Positions 27,237 to 38,157 are shown, numbered from the stretch's first letter. The stretch is DNA of 64,000 nucleotides from Bacillus sp. SD075 (GCF_017355165.1 NZ_JADILK010000004.1:165244-229243); one strand, 5' to 3'. A program made the numbers and translations. Notes: generated by a model from the sequence alone, not told the origin.

Positions 27237-27943
27237 TATCTTTTCAGCTCTACCATTGTCATATCGATGCTCTTTACTAGTTCAAATCTGTTTTCAGTCA
27301 AGTCCCCTACTTTTATATGGTAATCGAAAGGGAAGAATAGAGCATTGTTATTCATTAGTTCTAATGGCAGAATATGTGCATCAATACATGTCAGTAAAAC
27401 TTCTGCTATTAGCTTTTTCAATTCTGGAGAATGTACCTCAATTTTTTTAGACAATGAATAAGAATGTTTTTTGTTAGGTTCAGTAATTCCCCAAGACTTA
27501 ATACTTGTTAGTACAGCACTTGTTGCAACTTCTACCCTACGCCGTTCTCCGTAAAGGCTTTTCATCTTTCGACCTAAGACCTGGCTCGGCAGCGTATCCT
27601 GCATACGAAATTGAAGTCCCATCTCCCTAACTAAATCATAAAAAAATGGATATGCTAATATCGTCATGCACCAATGAAGTAAAACCCGTTCTTCCTGTTT
27701 TAAAACCGGGAACATCTTTAAAGCTTTTTCACGAATAGAAGCATGATTTTCCCCAACTAAAAACCATATTTTCATCAACATCGTAATTGCATTTTTTCGA
27801 GATTTTTCGCCTTGAATATCAGCCCGGAGAAAGTTATCCAATACGTCATACATTTCCTTACGCTCTAATCTTCTAGCTTCATTTGCTGTAAAGTCAAGGT
27901 GATGGAGCAGCACCTTCTGATCAAATCCTATTGGTTTAGCCAT
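27236..27943 (-). CDS. brxA: BREX protein BrxA (DUF1819)
   Basis: 235 residues of the DUF1819 family: MAKPIGFDQKVLLHHLDFTA, then helical segments with ILAYPFFYDLVREMG and QVLGRKMKSLYGERRRVEVA. BrxA is a small all-helical, NusB-like DNA-binding component of BREX phage defence. It is the last intact gene of the minus-strand operon brxF-brxC-pglX-pglZ-brxA, 17 nt after pglZ. Place and family agree with type 3 BREX. Confidence 0.85.
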   Translation of the reverse strand: MAKPIGFDQKVLLHHLDFTANEARRLERKEMYDVLDNFLRADIQGEKSRKNAITMLMKIWFLVGENHASIREKALKMFPVLKQEERVLLHWCMTILAYPFFYDLVREMGLQFRMQDTLPSQVLGRKMKSLYGERRRVEVATSAVLTSIKSWGITEPNKKHSYSLSKKIEVHSPELKKLIAEVLLTCIDAHILPLELMNNNALFFPFDYHIKVGDLTENRFELVKSIDMTMVELKR

Positions 27944-27960
27944 ATTAACCTACCTCTTAC

Positions 27961-29898
27961 TTAAAATATTACTTTTATAAATGGAACAATAACTTCCTCA
28001 ATACTGATACCACCATGGCTCATAATCGTCTCTCCACGATTAACAAATGCAGTACCATTCTTAGCTAAGAGTACATGAAAATGATCTGGCAAGCCACTAT
28101 CGTTCCATTTCAATGTTTGATCATACTTTTCAGCTGCAAAGTCTCTTAACTCTTTTGAATCATAAATTCTAACACGTTCACCCTTCGTTTCAGCAAGAAC
28201 TCCTTCAGAAATACGACCAATTCCAACACTCTCTCGATTACCATGATCTGCAGTTATATAGATAGTGAATCCTGCTTCCTTCAGGTCTTTAATCAAACGA
28301 TATAGATAGTTGGTTTCTAACCATATCCTTAACTCAGAAGACACACTTCTTGCTCCTTGTACGGCACCATGTAACATACGATCTACAATATCAATTACAG
28401 CACCATACACCCTTACATTTGGCTGTTTTAATGGCAAAATATTTTCCTTTTCATATGTTTCTTGACCAAGACTTCTTTGATAAGTAACATTATTACGTGG
28501 TACACCCTGATCCTCCCAAAAAGTATTCCATAATGCAGATTCTTTGTTAGTGGTAGAGATCGAGTTAGCAAAATAAAATGGCTTCATTCCTGAAAAAATA
28601 GATTGCCGAGACACCGATGTTAATGTCGGAACCCAAGCAAATACTCCATGTTCTTCAAAAGCTAATCCTTCCCTAATCAATTCCTCTCGAATTTGAGCCC
28701 ACTGAACAAAGCCCACCCCATCCATGACAAGTAAAGCTAACTTATTTTCCTGTTGTGTCGCTAAATAATGAGGAATATGGTGAACCATCTTAGGCAATGG
28801 CAAATGCGGTAAGGTACTAAGAGAGCCATAATTCTGCAACATCCATTTTTCAAATGGTACTTCAAATTGATTAGAAATTTCAGCGACTTCCTGGGTGTAT
28901 GTCCCGGTTAATATAGCTCGGTTCTTAAACTGTCCGTATAATTCAGCAAGCTTGTTCCATTCCTTATAGCGATAATCGTTGAAAGTCGACTCTTTCAAAC
29001 GTTTATATAAGTGTTCTAACTGTGTTGTATCAGTTCTTTTCGTATCTATCTTCATTCCAACATGCATCCAAGCAGGTAAACCGTTAGCTGGAAGACCGGC
29101 TACTGGCTGAAGTAAGCCTTCTCCGAACAAATTATCTAATATGCCTTTAATATATGGGGTTGTGAAGGGATGAGCTTCATAATACCCTGCATCCTCAGTC
29201 GCAACTCCACTTTGTGCCACTGCTAAATTATGAACTTGATGTACAAAGGTACTCCATTCTGTTTCAAGATAGCTATAGAAAAAAGAAGATGAGAAAACAA
29301 GCTCCTTGATCGGTAGTTCTATCAAATCCTTCTTCTGCTTAAGTGTGTCCACGATATACTCTTTCACGACATCTGGAATGAAATCTAATTCGTAATGAAT
29401 GGTAAGCAACAGCTTCCATAGCTCCGCACGTGTATACACTAAATCATAAGGCAATCTATAAATATGCTTGGTTAGAAAATCTCGAGTATCTTTATTAGAA
29501 GAAGAGCCTTGATACCGCTCTTGGGCGGCATACAAGGCATCAAATACTTCTACATCAAGCTGTCTTATAATCTGTGCTGAAAACTTTGAAAAGATGTTGG
29601 CTAAATCAAGTCGAACCCGCTGACCAGACTGCAGTAAGTCATAGGGAAACACATTATAGTCTTGCCCCTCCGCTCTGACAAGCAGACAGCCATCTCTCTG
29701 GTCAATTCTAGTTCGATACTCACGCTCAAATTCATAACGAAAAAGAATGCTATCATTAAAATTGACCACTTGTATATTCTCTTTCTGTAAGCTTGTTAAA
29801 ATCAGCTCATCTAATAGCAATTGATCACGATCAAGAACAAGATACAAAGGGTTGTTTTGATTAAATTGTCTTAAAACTTGAGTTTGCCAATTCGTCAT
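27961..29898 (-). CDS. pglZ: BREX PglZ-domain protein
   Basis: 645 residues. The C-terminal half is an alkaline-phosphatase-superfamily PglZ domain: LALLVMDGVGFVQW (about 388-401, metal-binding Asp) and ITADHGNRESVGIGR (about 549-563, Asp-His). PglZ is the hallmark of BREX/Pgl and is thought to hydrolyse a phosphodiester or a metal-bound phospho group. GAGGGG precedes the ATG. It lies 21 nt after pglX. In type 3 loci a helicase gene usually stands near here; only the broken copy beyond brxA is present. Confidence 0.9.
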   Translation of the reverse strand: MTNWQTQVLRQFNQNNPLYLVLDRDQLLLDELILTSLQKENIQVVNFNDSILFRYEFEREYRTRIDQRDGCLLVRAEGQDYNVFPYDLLQSGQRVRLDLANIFSKFSAQIIRQLDVEVFDALYAAQERYQGSSSNKDTRDFLTKHIYRLPYDLVYTRAELWKLLLTIHYELDFIPDVVKEYIVDTLKQKKDLIELPIKELVFSSSFFYSYLETEWSTFVHQVHNLAVAQSGVATEDAGYYEAHPFTTPYIKGILDNLFGEGLLQPVAGLPANGLPAWMHVGMKIDTKRTDTTQLEHLYKRLKESTFNDYRYKEWNKLAELYGQFKNRAILTGTYTQEVAEISNQFEVPFEKWMLQNYGSLSTLPHLPLPKMVHHIPHYLATQQENKLALLVMDGVGFVQWAQIREELIREGLAFEEHGVFAWVPTLTSVSRQSIFSGMKPFYFANSISTTNKESALWNTFWEDQGVPRNNVTYQRSLGQETYEKENILPLKQPNVRVYGAVIDIVDRMLHGAVQGARSVSSELRIWLETNYLYRLIKDLKEAGFTIYITADHGNRESVGIGRISEGVLAETKGERVRIYDSKELRDFAAEKYDQTLKWNDSGLPDHFHVLLAKNGTAFVNRGETIMSHGGISIEEVIVPFIKVIF

Positions 29899-29919
29899 CT
29901 TTATTCCCCTCGTCTTTAC

Positions 29920-32799
29920 TTATAGTCCTAGCCTGATTTGAGCATTATCGTAATACATAAGCAACTTATCATCCTCTTGAATCACACTTTCAGGAAGACG
30001 CCCACCGACTGTCGTAATCTTTTGGTAATCCTTATCGCTCCATGCCTTTTTAAACCCAGCTCGAATTGCTTCTGTACGGAATTGCTTCAGCTTCTTCTTG
30101 CTGTTTTCAAGCTCTTGAATATAACCTTCAAATTCACGTAACAATGATTTCTCGCGCAACTTCTCCAAATCCGCTTGCTTATTTGGATCCGGAACATACC
30201 AACGGTTTAATGCTTTTTCCTTCAACTTTGAATCACTATTGTCTAAGCCACGTAAATCCTTATAATTTTTACGCAAATAGCTAGCAATTTGATCAGGAAC
30301 AGTATCATCACCTTCATAACGAAGGAAATTTTGATATAGTAAATCATCTAACTCAGGCAATATTTCATGCTTAGCAATATGTTGTATCTCTCTCATAAAA
30401 CTTGGATGTAAATCCTGACGAGTCTGTGGTTTTTTCATTAGTTGTTGACGAATCCACTCTATAGCACTCGTTTCATCTGTTACAAATAGACTCATTTGAG
30501 CAAATTCTTTTACAAGAGTACGTTTTTTATCGTATTCTGCCACTTGACTTTCCAAAAACGCCATTCCGTCACGCATTGGGAATCGTTGGACAACACCCGC
30601 CTGGAAATCGGCAGATGAAATAGGAACTGGTAATCCATTTTGAACATGATATGCAACCATGCGATCAAATAAGATACGAGGTGTACGCTCCGCAATAATC
30701 GAAGCTTCACCTTTTGAACCTAGGAATTTAGGTAACTGTTGCAAATGTTGTTCAACAAAGATCCAAGCTGAATTTACTGTATTTTTCTCTGATAACATCC
30801 TTTTAACATTTTCTGTTGAAGGCTTGTATGCTGAAATAACTAAATCTTGTTTTACAGCAGTAGTTGTAATCATGGCATGAAAGCCACCGCGTTGTTTATT
30901 AAGTGCATCGACACTAGCGATAATGAATCCAGATTCTTGCAAAGCATGCTGAATAGCATTCCATACACTTGCTTGTGTATTAGAGAATTCTACAGTAATC
31001 CATCTATTAGGCTTTAAGATTCTATAAGCTTCTTTAAAGCTCTCTATTATTAATTTTGAATAATCATTAAGACTTTTTCCTTGAGCCTTATTTTCGATAG
31101 CTTCTTTTTTATTGTTAGTAAGAACTTTTAACCAAGATTCTCTAGCAAAACTTAATTCAGAATACATGATATTAGCCCCGAAAGGAGGATCAATAAATAT
31201 ATAATCAACACTTTCAGATTTAACATCTATTTTAGTACTACTTTGAGTAGAGATAACATTACCTGAATATTCATTCCAAGCATTTATAATCTTATTAAGC
31301 TGAAATCTAATTTGCGAGAAAAAATTATTTTCAACAGATAGGGGTGGGAAATATAAAGCATTAGCCATTGGACCAACCAAAGCTCTAAACCCTTTCTCTT
31401 TACTAGCATACTGAGGCATATACCGATTCATTTTGGTCATTTTGGGAAGGACACTTCCTAATAAGAATTGACCTTCATTATAATTATTGGTTTTTGAAAT
31501 AGTTTCTAAATAATTTGCGATAATTAATATAACTCTTTCCATATAAAAATGATGAACTTTATTCATGCCTAGCCGTAAAGGTTCAATAGTCTTGATTCCA
31601 TTATATACTTCAGTAGGTTTTATTTTGTTAAAACTGATATCTAGCTCTAAGATATCAAGAATTTTCTTATCTAATTTTCCTGGTCTCTTATCTTTTCTTC
31701 CTCTATCTGTATTATAGTTAACTTTAATTAGTGACGATTTTGGCTGACTAATTAATTTTGCATCTATTAAATCTCGTTTAGTATGGAAAACTCTTTCTAA
31801 ATTCTTTTTTTCATGTTCAGCATTACAATGGGGACATACTAAATTTTTTTTAATAGATTTTTCATCTTCATTTACATTTGCATCCCAGTATGTAATTTCT
31901 TCCGTGCAGTTACTACAAATATAAATTTCACTCCAAATAAAGTAATTAGTAGTGGTTAATAACTTGCTATATCTATTGACGAACTCCTTGATGTCCGAAA
32001 TAGATTTTATATTTTCAATTTCTTTTTGTAACTCTAATTCATCTTCCTCATTGAGAAAGGTTTTGTATAACCATATAAAATCTGCTTCTAATTTATCTAA
32101 TAAATTGAATAAATAATTTGCACTAGTTTCTTTGTTAGATTTTTTATTGTAGTTTTGTGTGATAAAAGTAGCAGCTGGAGAAATATCATTTAAAATAGTT
32201 CGCCTATATCCTATTTTAGAAAAGGCAACTTTATCCTCATTAATAATTGATTTGCCTTTTAAAATATAACCTAAGGATTGAATTTCTTCTTTACTCTCAC
32301 ATAATTCACTAGCTAACCCCGTCATTCCTGAGCCACAAAAACCGTCATAGATAATATCTCCTGGGTTAGTATAGTGAAGTATATATCTCATTATTGCCTT
32401 GTGTGGAACTTTAGTGTGATAACTGTGAGCATTATAAATAGTATTATTTTTGCCTTCACTAATATCTGTAGCAAATGGTTCTCTGTGATACTCTTCCTCT
32501 AAATTCCGCCCATATTTAGTTACTTTTTCTTTTTCCCATTCCTCAATAAAATCGTTAATCCATGGATTCGGACAAGCTGTGTAATAAGGTGGATCAGACA
32601 AAGCAACAATATCCTCATCATCACCAATAGGAAACCCCTCAATCTTCTTTAATTCCGGCAATTTCTTTCTTAGCTCTTCTCTATAATAAGCTTTCCGCTC
32701 TTCATCATTCCTAAAAGTCATGCCTAAGCAGACAACCGATTGGTCGTCAGCTTGGGCGTCGTTATTTAAAAATGAGAGCTGTTCCGTTTCTTTTGACAT
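29920..32799 (-). CDS. pglX: BREX type 3 DNA methyltransferase (PglX-I)
   Basis: 959 residues, likely an adenine-N6 DNA methyltransferase that marks self DNA. An N-terminal SDPPYYTACPNPW (about 70-82), motif I IIYDGFCGSGMTGL (about 150), a zinc-ribbon insert with CSNC...CPHC (about 295-325) and a catalytic-type DPPFGANIMYSEL (about 536) are all present; this layout is that of the DUF1156-like methylases of type 3 BREX. The ATG at 32799 has GAGGTGA 9 nt upstream, better than the GTG at 32811. It starts 17 nt after brxC. Confidence 0.87.
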   Translation of the reverse strand: MSKETEQLSFLNNDAQADDQSVVCLGMTFRNDEERKAYYREELRKKLPELKKIEGFPIGDDEDIVALSDPPYYTACPNPWINDFIEEWEKEKVTKYGRNLEEEYHREPFATDISEGKNNTIYNAHSYHTKVPHKAIMRYILHYTNPGDIIYDGFCGSGMTGLASELCESKEEIQSLGYILKGKSIINEDKVAFSKIGYRRTILNDISPAATFITQNYNKKSNKETSANYLFNLLDKLEADFIWLYKTFLNEEDELELQKEIENIKSISDIKEFVNRYSKLLTTTNYFIWSEIYICSNCTEEITYWDANVNEDEKSIKKNLVCPHCNAEHEKKNLERVFHTKRDLIDAKLISQPKSSLIKVNYNTDRGRKDKRPGKLDKKILDILELDISFNKIKPTEVYNGIKTIEPLRLGMNKVHHFYMERVILIIANYLETISKTNNYNEGQFLLGSVLPKMTKMNRYMPQYASKEKGFRALVGPMANALYFPPLSVENNFFSQIRFQLNKIINAWNEYSGNVISTQSSTKIDVKSESVDYIFIDPPFGANIMYSELSFARESWLKVLTNNKKEAIENKAQGKSLNDYSKLIIESFKEAYRILKPNRWITVEFSNTQASVWNAIQHALQESGFIIASVDALNKQRGGFHAMITTTAVKQDLVISAYKPSTENVKRMLSEKNTVNSAWIFVEQHLQQLPKFLGSKGEASIIAERTPRILFDRMVAYHVQNGLPVPISSADFQAGVVQRFPMRDGMAFLESQVAEYDKKRTLVKEFAQMSLFVTDETSAIEWIRQQLMKKPQTRQDLHPSFMREIQHIAKHEILPELDDLLYQNFLRYEGDDTVPDQIASYLRKNYKDLRGLDNSDSKLKEKALNRWYVPDPNKQADLEKLREKSLLREFEGYIQELENSKKKLKQFRTEAIRAGFKKAWSDKDYQKITTVGGRLPESVIQEDDKLLMYYDNAQIRLGL

Positions 32800-32815
32800 T
32801 ACACTCTTCACCTCA

Positions 32816-35800
32816 TTATTTTTTCAACATCACACGTATACGATTTGTTGGTTGATTCCCTACCGTCTCTTGTATCATCGTCTCAAAGCGCTTACGAAGT
32901 TCTTCTACTGTCAAAGGACTTCCGTTAGCCATCATGCTTGTAATTTGTTCTAATGTGATTTCTACCTTATTAATCCCCTTCAACAGATCATTGATTGCTT
33001 GAATCAAACGTAAGTCAATTGGCATTGTAAAAGACTGCTGTGTGATGAATTGCTGTACAAGCTCCTGCTGCTCTGGTCTTAGTAATACAGTGTTTTCCTT
33101 AACCGCTGAATCATTAAAGTTATTTAACAACGTGCTGACCCAGTTATTTAGTAGTTCACCTAATTCATCTTCCAATGTCTCAAGCTTAAACTGATTGATA
33201 GCTGTTTCTTCCTTCGGTCTAAACTTACAATGCGGACATGTTGCTGTATGTTGTAAGTCTTCACGTTTCAATTGATAGCAGGCTCTTAAAGATTCAATTT
33301 TGTTTTGCCAATCCGTTAACACTTGGCTTGGAAGAATATCAATTTTTTGTGACAGCTCTCTCATAGCCTTTAAGCGCTGATTATTTAACAGACTACTTTT
33401 CTTCATATCTTCTGTAGCGTTAAGCCTAGATTTATCATGTAGTTCCATATACAAATCAATATACTCTTCTTTTAACCCTTCAATAGCACGAACTTCATTA
33501 CTATAATCTTGTCCTTCTTTTAACACAACAGAAAGGTCATATAGTGCAGCTTCAACTTTCTCATTCCATTCATGATTTCGATCCAAATGAAGCTTTGCCT
33601 GAGCTAGATAATTCGCAACATTTGTGTATTCTTTAACCTTCGCTTCTAGTCCTTCTAATTTATCTAGTGCATGTAGATTATCAACTTGTGATTCAATATC
33701 ATCCGCTGAAAACTTAAGATTATGCAATTTAGCTGGTGTATCATACCTTTGAATACCTTCTAAAAACTCTTTCAATTGCTCTAACTGCTGTACATACTCT
33801 TGGACTTCTGTTGTCGTAAACAATGTGCCTTCCCAAATTGGCAAACCCGTTCGAATAGTAGGAATCATACGCACTACTTTCTGAACTTTATCACGAGCAT
33901 TTCCAATAACTAAACGTATACCATGTGTTAAGTTTGCTTCCTCAAGATTTGGAATCTGCACATCGAATAGATTAAACAATGCATTGATTGCTGCAGCAGG
34001 AAGTCCACTTGGTTTTTTCACATGACTAAAATATGTGAGTTGTCCTAATGGTAATCGGGAAAATTCTGCATAGTTCATCGCATCATATGGTTTTCCACTT
34101 ACAGTAACCACTAGCTCACCACTGTATACTAATGCAGCCAGTACAACGGCAAATAACTCGGGCTCCATTTTATATTGAATCGTATAGCGAACATCCTCTG
34201 TCCCTTTAATGGTGACCGTTTCTAGTATTTCGTTGGCATTTAAAACTTGTCCATGCTCTTTCACGTCTAATTGATCAAGAACCCACCTAGCGTAGCCAGA
34301 CTGACGGACATTTAACTTGCCATTTTGATCAAGTAACACTAATCCATCCAGTATGGCAGCTCCCTGTCTCGTTTCTTTACCCGAAATTTGCTGCAATGCA
34401 TCTGCCACATAAGTTGACAAGTTGTCTTTATTTAAATAAGTAGTTTGAATATTTCTAAATTTTGGATATTCAGGATATTTTTCTTCAAACCAATCGGTGA
34501 GTAAACCTTCTGCAACAGAGTTTACAATTTCAATAACAGTCGCATTGGGTTGAAGAAATATACCAAATTCTAATATGTTGGCTGTTTTTCCACGATAAAT
34601 AATATCAAAAACATGCACAAAATTTTCATTCAACCAGGTGACAAGCTTTTTAAAGAAAGAAGCAGATTTTGACTCATATAATCGTTTTGTAGCGGATGTT
34701 GCCGAAATCTCCATCTCTCTTGCTCCGGCATACATTTTCAGTAAATGAACAAATTGTTCATCTTTAACAGAGAGCTGAAAGAATACCTCATCTGACTTTT
34801 GTTCATCCTTGAATTTCACGACACTAAACGGCTTTAGCATATAAATATAGAAATCTCTCTCAGGTTGAGCCGTCGAGCGTTCATTCGGTGCACCAAAGAA
34901 TAAATAACCTTGGCGAGTAACTTTATGAGCTTCCCAAGGCAAATTGTGCTTCCAAATTTTATATCCCGTCACATATGTATTATCCACCACTTGTGTCGCT
35001 TGCTTAAGTACATCATAATAGTAGCTATCCAACTTATCGTCTTCAATCGTTTCTGCCTTCTGGTCAATCAAATCATCAACAGCAATATCCTTTTTCAAAT
35101 CTAAAAAGTACTGTCCATTGCTTTCATTCGTCGAGATGTACTGAAAACTGACTGTCTTTAAAATCTCACGCAATGCCGCCTCCACCGTTGTTTTTAGAAA
35201 GTCTGACGGATTATCATCTTCTAACAGCATATCTAAGCTCATTGTGGAGTATAAAAACAAATCATCACGAAGCTCCTCAGGAGTCAAGCCCACCTTATCG
35301 AAAATATCACTTGTTGCGAGACGATACACAGCTAAAGCGTTCACGATTCGGATAGCCATTGGTTGATACATTTTTTTTGTAAAGGCATTTTGAATGCGAT
35401 CCTTCAAAATACGTGATTTATCTAGGACTTCACGGATGTCTGGATTACTTTTATAAGAAGGGTCTTCCTCGATAAATTTCCAGTAGTTATCGTAAGAGAT
35501 TAGACCAGGTGCCCCCTCAGGTATATCCTCTTCAAGTATTCGTTTAATTTCACTACTTATCGTCTTTAAGGCCACCCTCTTCTCAGCAACGTTTACCTTT
35601 TCAAAAGTAGCTAAATAGGCTGGATGAATTGGATATAAGTTCACATATGTATCTAAATCTTCATTTAATCGATGGTATAGAGAAGAAAACTTACTTAAAT
35701 GTTCTCGAATTAAAGCTTTCTGTTTTTCATCCTTCTTGAGCAAACGCTGCGATACAACATATGCTATATCCTCTCGAACAATACGAACTTGCTCAAAGCG

Positions 35801-36517
35801 CTCTTTTACACGACGAAGTGAATCTGCCACGAAACTAAACTTCGGATTGTCAAATAACATCTCCTGGATACCAGCAATAAAACGCAAACGTGTTTTGCTA
35901 CAGACTTCTCCGACTTCACGTAAGAACCCAAGATCCAAAGTCAGTTCCTGTTCTTTACGACCCCTCAAATAATCCAAAAGCTCATCCACTACAAGTAGAA
36001 GTCCATGTTCAGGGTATATTTCATGGAACAGCCCGATCATTTCAGTTAACGCATCTTTGTTATTTCTTATCTGATTCACAGGAGGAAACTTAAAATCCAC
36101 ACCTATATCGTATAGGCCTTCTTCTATAGCTTCACACAAAATGTCACGTAAAGATGTACGAACACCACCAATTTCTGTCCGAATGACTTTGAATTGTCCT
36201 TCAATCTCCTTAGCTTTATTAGCTACTCTTTCATCTTGAATATGATTGCTAGCACCTTCTAGCTCTGCAATTGTTGATAGCACACTCATTAAATGCGATT
36301 TACCAGTTCCATAGTTACCAACAATAAACAACCCTTTGTTATCTACTGGTCGATGAAATTGAAGTTGATTAATGACAGCTTCGTCTAGCTGTTCAGACAT
36401 TCTTTCGGAAATCACATATGTATCAATTAGTTGAAACGCTCGCTCTTTATCATTAGCATCCGTCAAATGTATAACAGATTCAATTGGTTCAAATTGAACT
36501 AAATCCCGGTACTTCAT
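32816..36517 (-). CDS. brxC: BREX ATPase BrxC (DUF6079-type P-loop)
   Basis: 1,233 residues. Walker A GNYGTGKSHLMS (about 66-77) and Walker B LLLVVDELLDYL (about 176-187) are intact, followed by the long helical body of BrxC/PglY and a late CPHCKFRP (about 1095) that could be half of a metal site. BrxC is the large AAA-like ATPase of BREX. The upstream brxF stop overlaps a possible GTG at 36538, but GAGGGG 8 nt before the ATG at 36517 decides for the latter. It is part of a tight operon with brxF. Confidence 0.88.
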   Translation of the reverse strand: MKYRDLVQFEPIESVIHLTDANDKERAFQLIDTYVISERMSEQLDEAVINQLQFHRPVDNKGLFIVGNYGTGKSHLMSVLSTIAELEGASNHIQDERVANKAKEIEGQFKVIRTEIGGVRTSLRDILCEAIEEGLYDIGVDFKFPPVNQIRNNKDALTEMIGLFHEIYPEHGLLLVVDELLDYLRGRKEQELTLDLGFLREVGEVCSKTRLRFIAGIQEMLFDNPKFSFVADSLRRVKERFEQVRIVREDIAYVVSQRLLKKDEKQKALIREHLSKFSSLYHRLNEDLDTYVNLYPIHPAYLATFEKVNVAEKRVALKTISSEIKRILEEDIPEGAPGLISYDNYWKFIEEDPSYKSNPDIREVLDKSRILKDRIQNAFTKKMYQPMAIRIVNALAVYRLATSDIFDKVGLTPEELRDDLFLYSTMSLDMLLEDDNPSDFLKTTVEAALREILKTVSFQYISTNESNGQYFLDLKKDIAVDDLIDQKAETIEDDKLDSYYYDVLKQATQVVDNTYVTGYKIWKHNLPWEAHKVTRQGYLFFGAPNERSTAQPERDFYIYMLKPFSVVKFKDEQKSDEVFFQLSVKDEQFVHLLKMYAGAREMEISATSATKRLYESKSASFFKKLVTWLNENFVHVFDIIYRGKTANILEFGIFLQPNATVIEIVNSVAEGLLTDWFEEKYPEYPKFRNIQTTYLNKDNLSTYVADALQQISGKETRQGAAILDGLVLLDQNGKLNVRQSGYARWVLDQLDVKEHGQVLNANEILETVTIKGTEDVRYTIQYKMEPELFAVVLAALVYSGELVVTVSGKPYDAMNYAEFSRLPLGQLTYFSHVKKPSGLPAAAINALFNLFDVQIPNLEEANLTHGIRLVIGNARDKVQKVVRMIPTIRTGLPIWEGTLFTTTEVQEYVQQLEQLKEFLEGIQRYDTPAKLHNLKFSADDIESQVDNLHALDKLEGLEAKVKEYTNVANYLAQAKLHLDRNHEWNEKVEAALYDLSVVLKEGQDYSNEVRAIEGLKEEYIDLYMELHDKSRLNATEDMKKSSLLNNQRLKAMRELSQKIDILPSQVLTDWQNKIESLRACYQLKREDLQHTATCPHCKFRPKEETAINQFKLETLEDELGELLNNWVSTLLNNFNDSAVKENTVLLRPEQQELVQQFITQQSFTMPIDLRLIQAINDLLKGINKVEITLEQITSMMANGSPLTVEELRKRFETMIQETVGNQPTNRIRVMLKK

Positions 36518-36534
36518 CTGAATATTCCCCTCTT

Positions 36535-36987
36535 TCACGTAATTACGATACCGTCAAAATCCGAACACTCATAGTATTCAGAATGTCCAGGTACTGCATA
36601 TGTAAACCGCTTACCATCGTAAGTGCCTCGCCAAGAGACGACGAGCGTATAGTTTCGACTGAAGGATTGCAAAAGCTGAATCGCATCTTGATTAAGATTC
36701 GGGTCAAACAATATTTCAATGTGCTCTAAGCAGATTACATCACTTTCTGCTTCCTTGAGGATTTCACTCAACAAAGCATGAACCCGATTTGTCATACGCT
36801 TTCTCGGATACTCCATTAGCCTTTCACTGAGCAGTAGGCTAATGTTTAAAACAGTATAATGCTCACTCTGTCCAATGTATTGAACAGAATTCCCTTTTTG
36901 ATGCTCACAAACAAGAAGCAACTTATAATATTTAGATGAGATATTTTTTAACTCCTGCTCGATTTTCCTCACTAACTCTGTACGCAT
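36535..36987 (-). CDS. brxF: BREX type 3 protein BrxF
   Basis: 150 residues, first gene of the operon. Small P-loop-like protein: YKLLLVCEHQKGNS at the Walker A position lacks the GKS/T core, while DVICLEHIEILFD has a Walker B look and LVVSWRGTYDG follows. BrxF is the marker gene of type 3 BREX, so this gene gives the subtype. The promoter should lie in the AT-rich DNA above 37000. Confidence 0.78.
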   Translation of the reverse strand: MRTELVRKIEQELKNISSKYYKLLLVCEHQKGNSVQYIGQSEHYTVLNISLLLSERLMEYPRKRMTNRVHALLSEILKEAESDVICLEHIEILFDPNLNQDAIQLLQSFSRNYTLVVSWRGTYDGKRFTYAVPGHSEYYECSDFDGIVIT

Positions 36988-37729
36988 AACGACACCTTCA
37001 AATAATTATTTCTACTATATAAACTTTACATAATTTTTTTGGATATTAACACAGGTTTTAAAATAGCTATGGATAAAACAAGCAAAAAATCACCATGTTC
37101 ACTAAATGTATACATATTTTTGCATAGCGTAGAAACTATTTGCATATCACATTCTTTTCGGGGATAAGTAAATAGTTTCTATTTGTCTTACGACTTATTA
37201 TGAATAAATGTACCTGCATCTGTATACAATCTATGTTTTCTTTTTGCAGCCCTGCCTCTGTTCTGTTCTCTTCATCAAGTAAGGCTTTTGAATTCGTTGG
37301 TGAAATTTGATAATTCACTTTGCCTTGTTTGCTTTGTAATTCATTATCTTATAATTCTATCTCCAAAAAATCCCATTTGTGTTTTCTATATCATCCTTGT
37401 TAATCTTTTTTTACCACAGTCAAATCAATATTTTCACGTGCCCAAAAAACTGTTTCAGTTATAGCATTTAGTTCACTTTTAAAGTCAGCAATAATCTCAC
37501 TTTTTTTCATAATACATTCCACTATTTATTTAAGAATTATTTCAGTCAGCTCTCCGATACTGTTCTTTTACCGCTCTATATAAAGTATCCATTCTTATCT
37601 TCGTAATGTCTACTCTCAATTCCTCTCTCCATTGGCTAAATAGGTTAACGGATCAACATGTGAACTTTATTTTCTATCACTAACAAGTATTCCTTTCAGA
37701 AAGTAAATCAATAAAGAATACTGCCACAG
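36988..37729. other. Intergenic region upstream of BREX, with gene scraps
   Basis: AT-rich. It holds the BREX promoter region and a 36-codon minus-strand frame at 37400-37510 (MKKSEIIADFKSELNAIT...). A protein-like scrap at about 37547-37620 on the minus strand ends ITKIRMDTLYRAVKEQYRRA, with a stop in frame upstream and no start. These look like eroded mobile-element genes. Confidence 0.4.
37400..37510 (-). CDS. Possible 36-residue small protein
   Basis: An ATG with only a weak ribosome site (gtgga). It has a charged, helical look and no family. It is probably a truncated gene remnant. Confidence 0.2.
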   Translation of the reverse strand: MKKSEIIADFKSELNAITETVFWARENIDLTVVKKD

Positions 37730-37790
37730 AAAAAGGGGGGGGCGCCGAACTCCACTAGCCGAAAGCTGGGTTAAACCTACTACCCTCCAG
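37730..37790 (+). other. Origin-like conserved block, copy B
   Basis: G8 run and ggcgccgaac, a small hairpin (agc-cgaa-agct), then ttaaacctactaccct. It matches block A at 25771-25830 in order and in the final 11 bases (cctactaccct). Both copies sit next to an excisionase-like gene. Candidate nick site or origin. Confidence 0.4.
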
Positions 37791-38157
37791 AATTTTTTTG
37801 AAATTTTACCCTTTATAGGGGTTTTCCATTATTTACAAAACAAATTTTAGCCATCTACAATTCTCTTTAAAATTTTGCTAACACCAAGTACAAAAAAGAC
37901 TTTCTACGGTAATTTTCGAGCAATTGGGCGATTTTTTGCGAAATTAAGAGCGTTTCTATGAGCTGTGAGAAATCCCCTACTTCTACATTCAACTATTAAA
38001 CCAAATATTCTGTCCTTCCCACTAATCGCATTCGCTTTGATTATGGTTCAACAGTAAAATAAAAGTACAGATGATCACTAGAAGATATAACAGATTACAG
38101 TGCTTCTTTCATTCTCAAATACAACTCATCATAAAAATTCGAAGGAGATAACAACTC

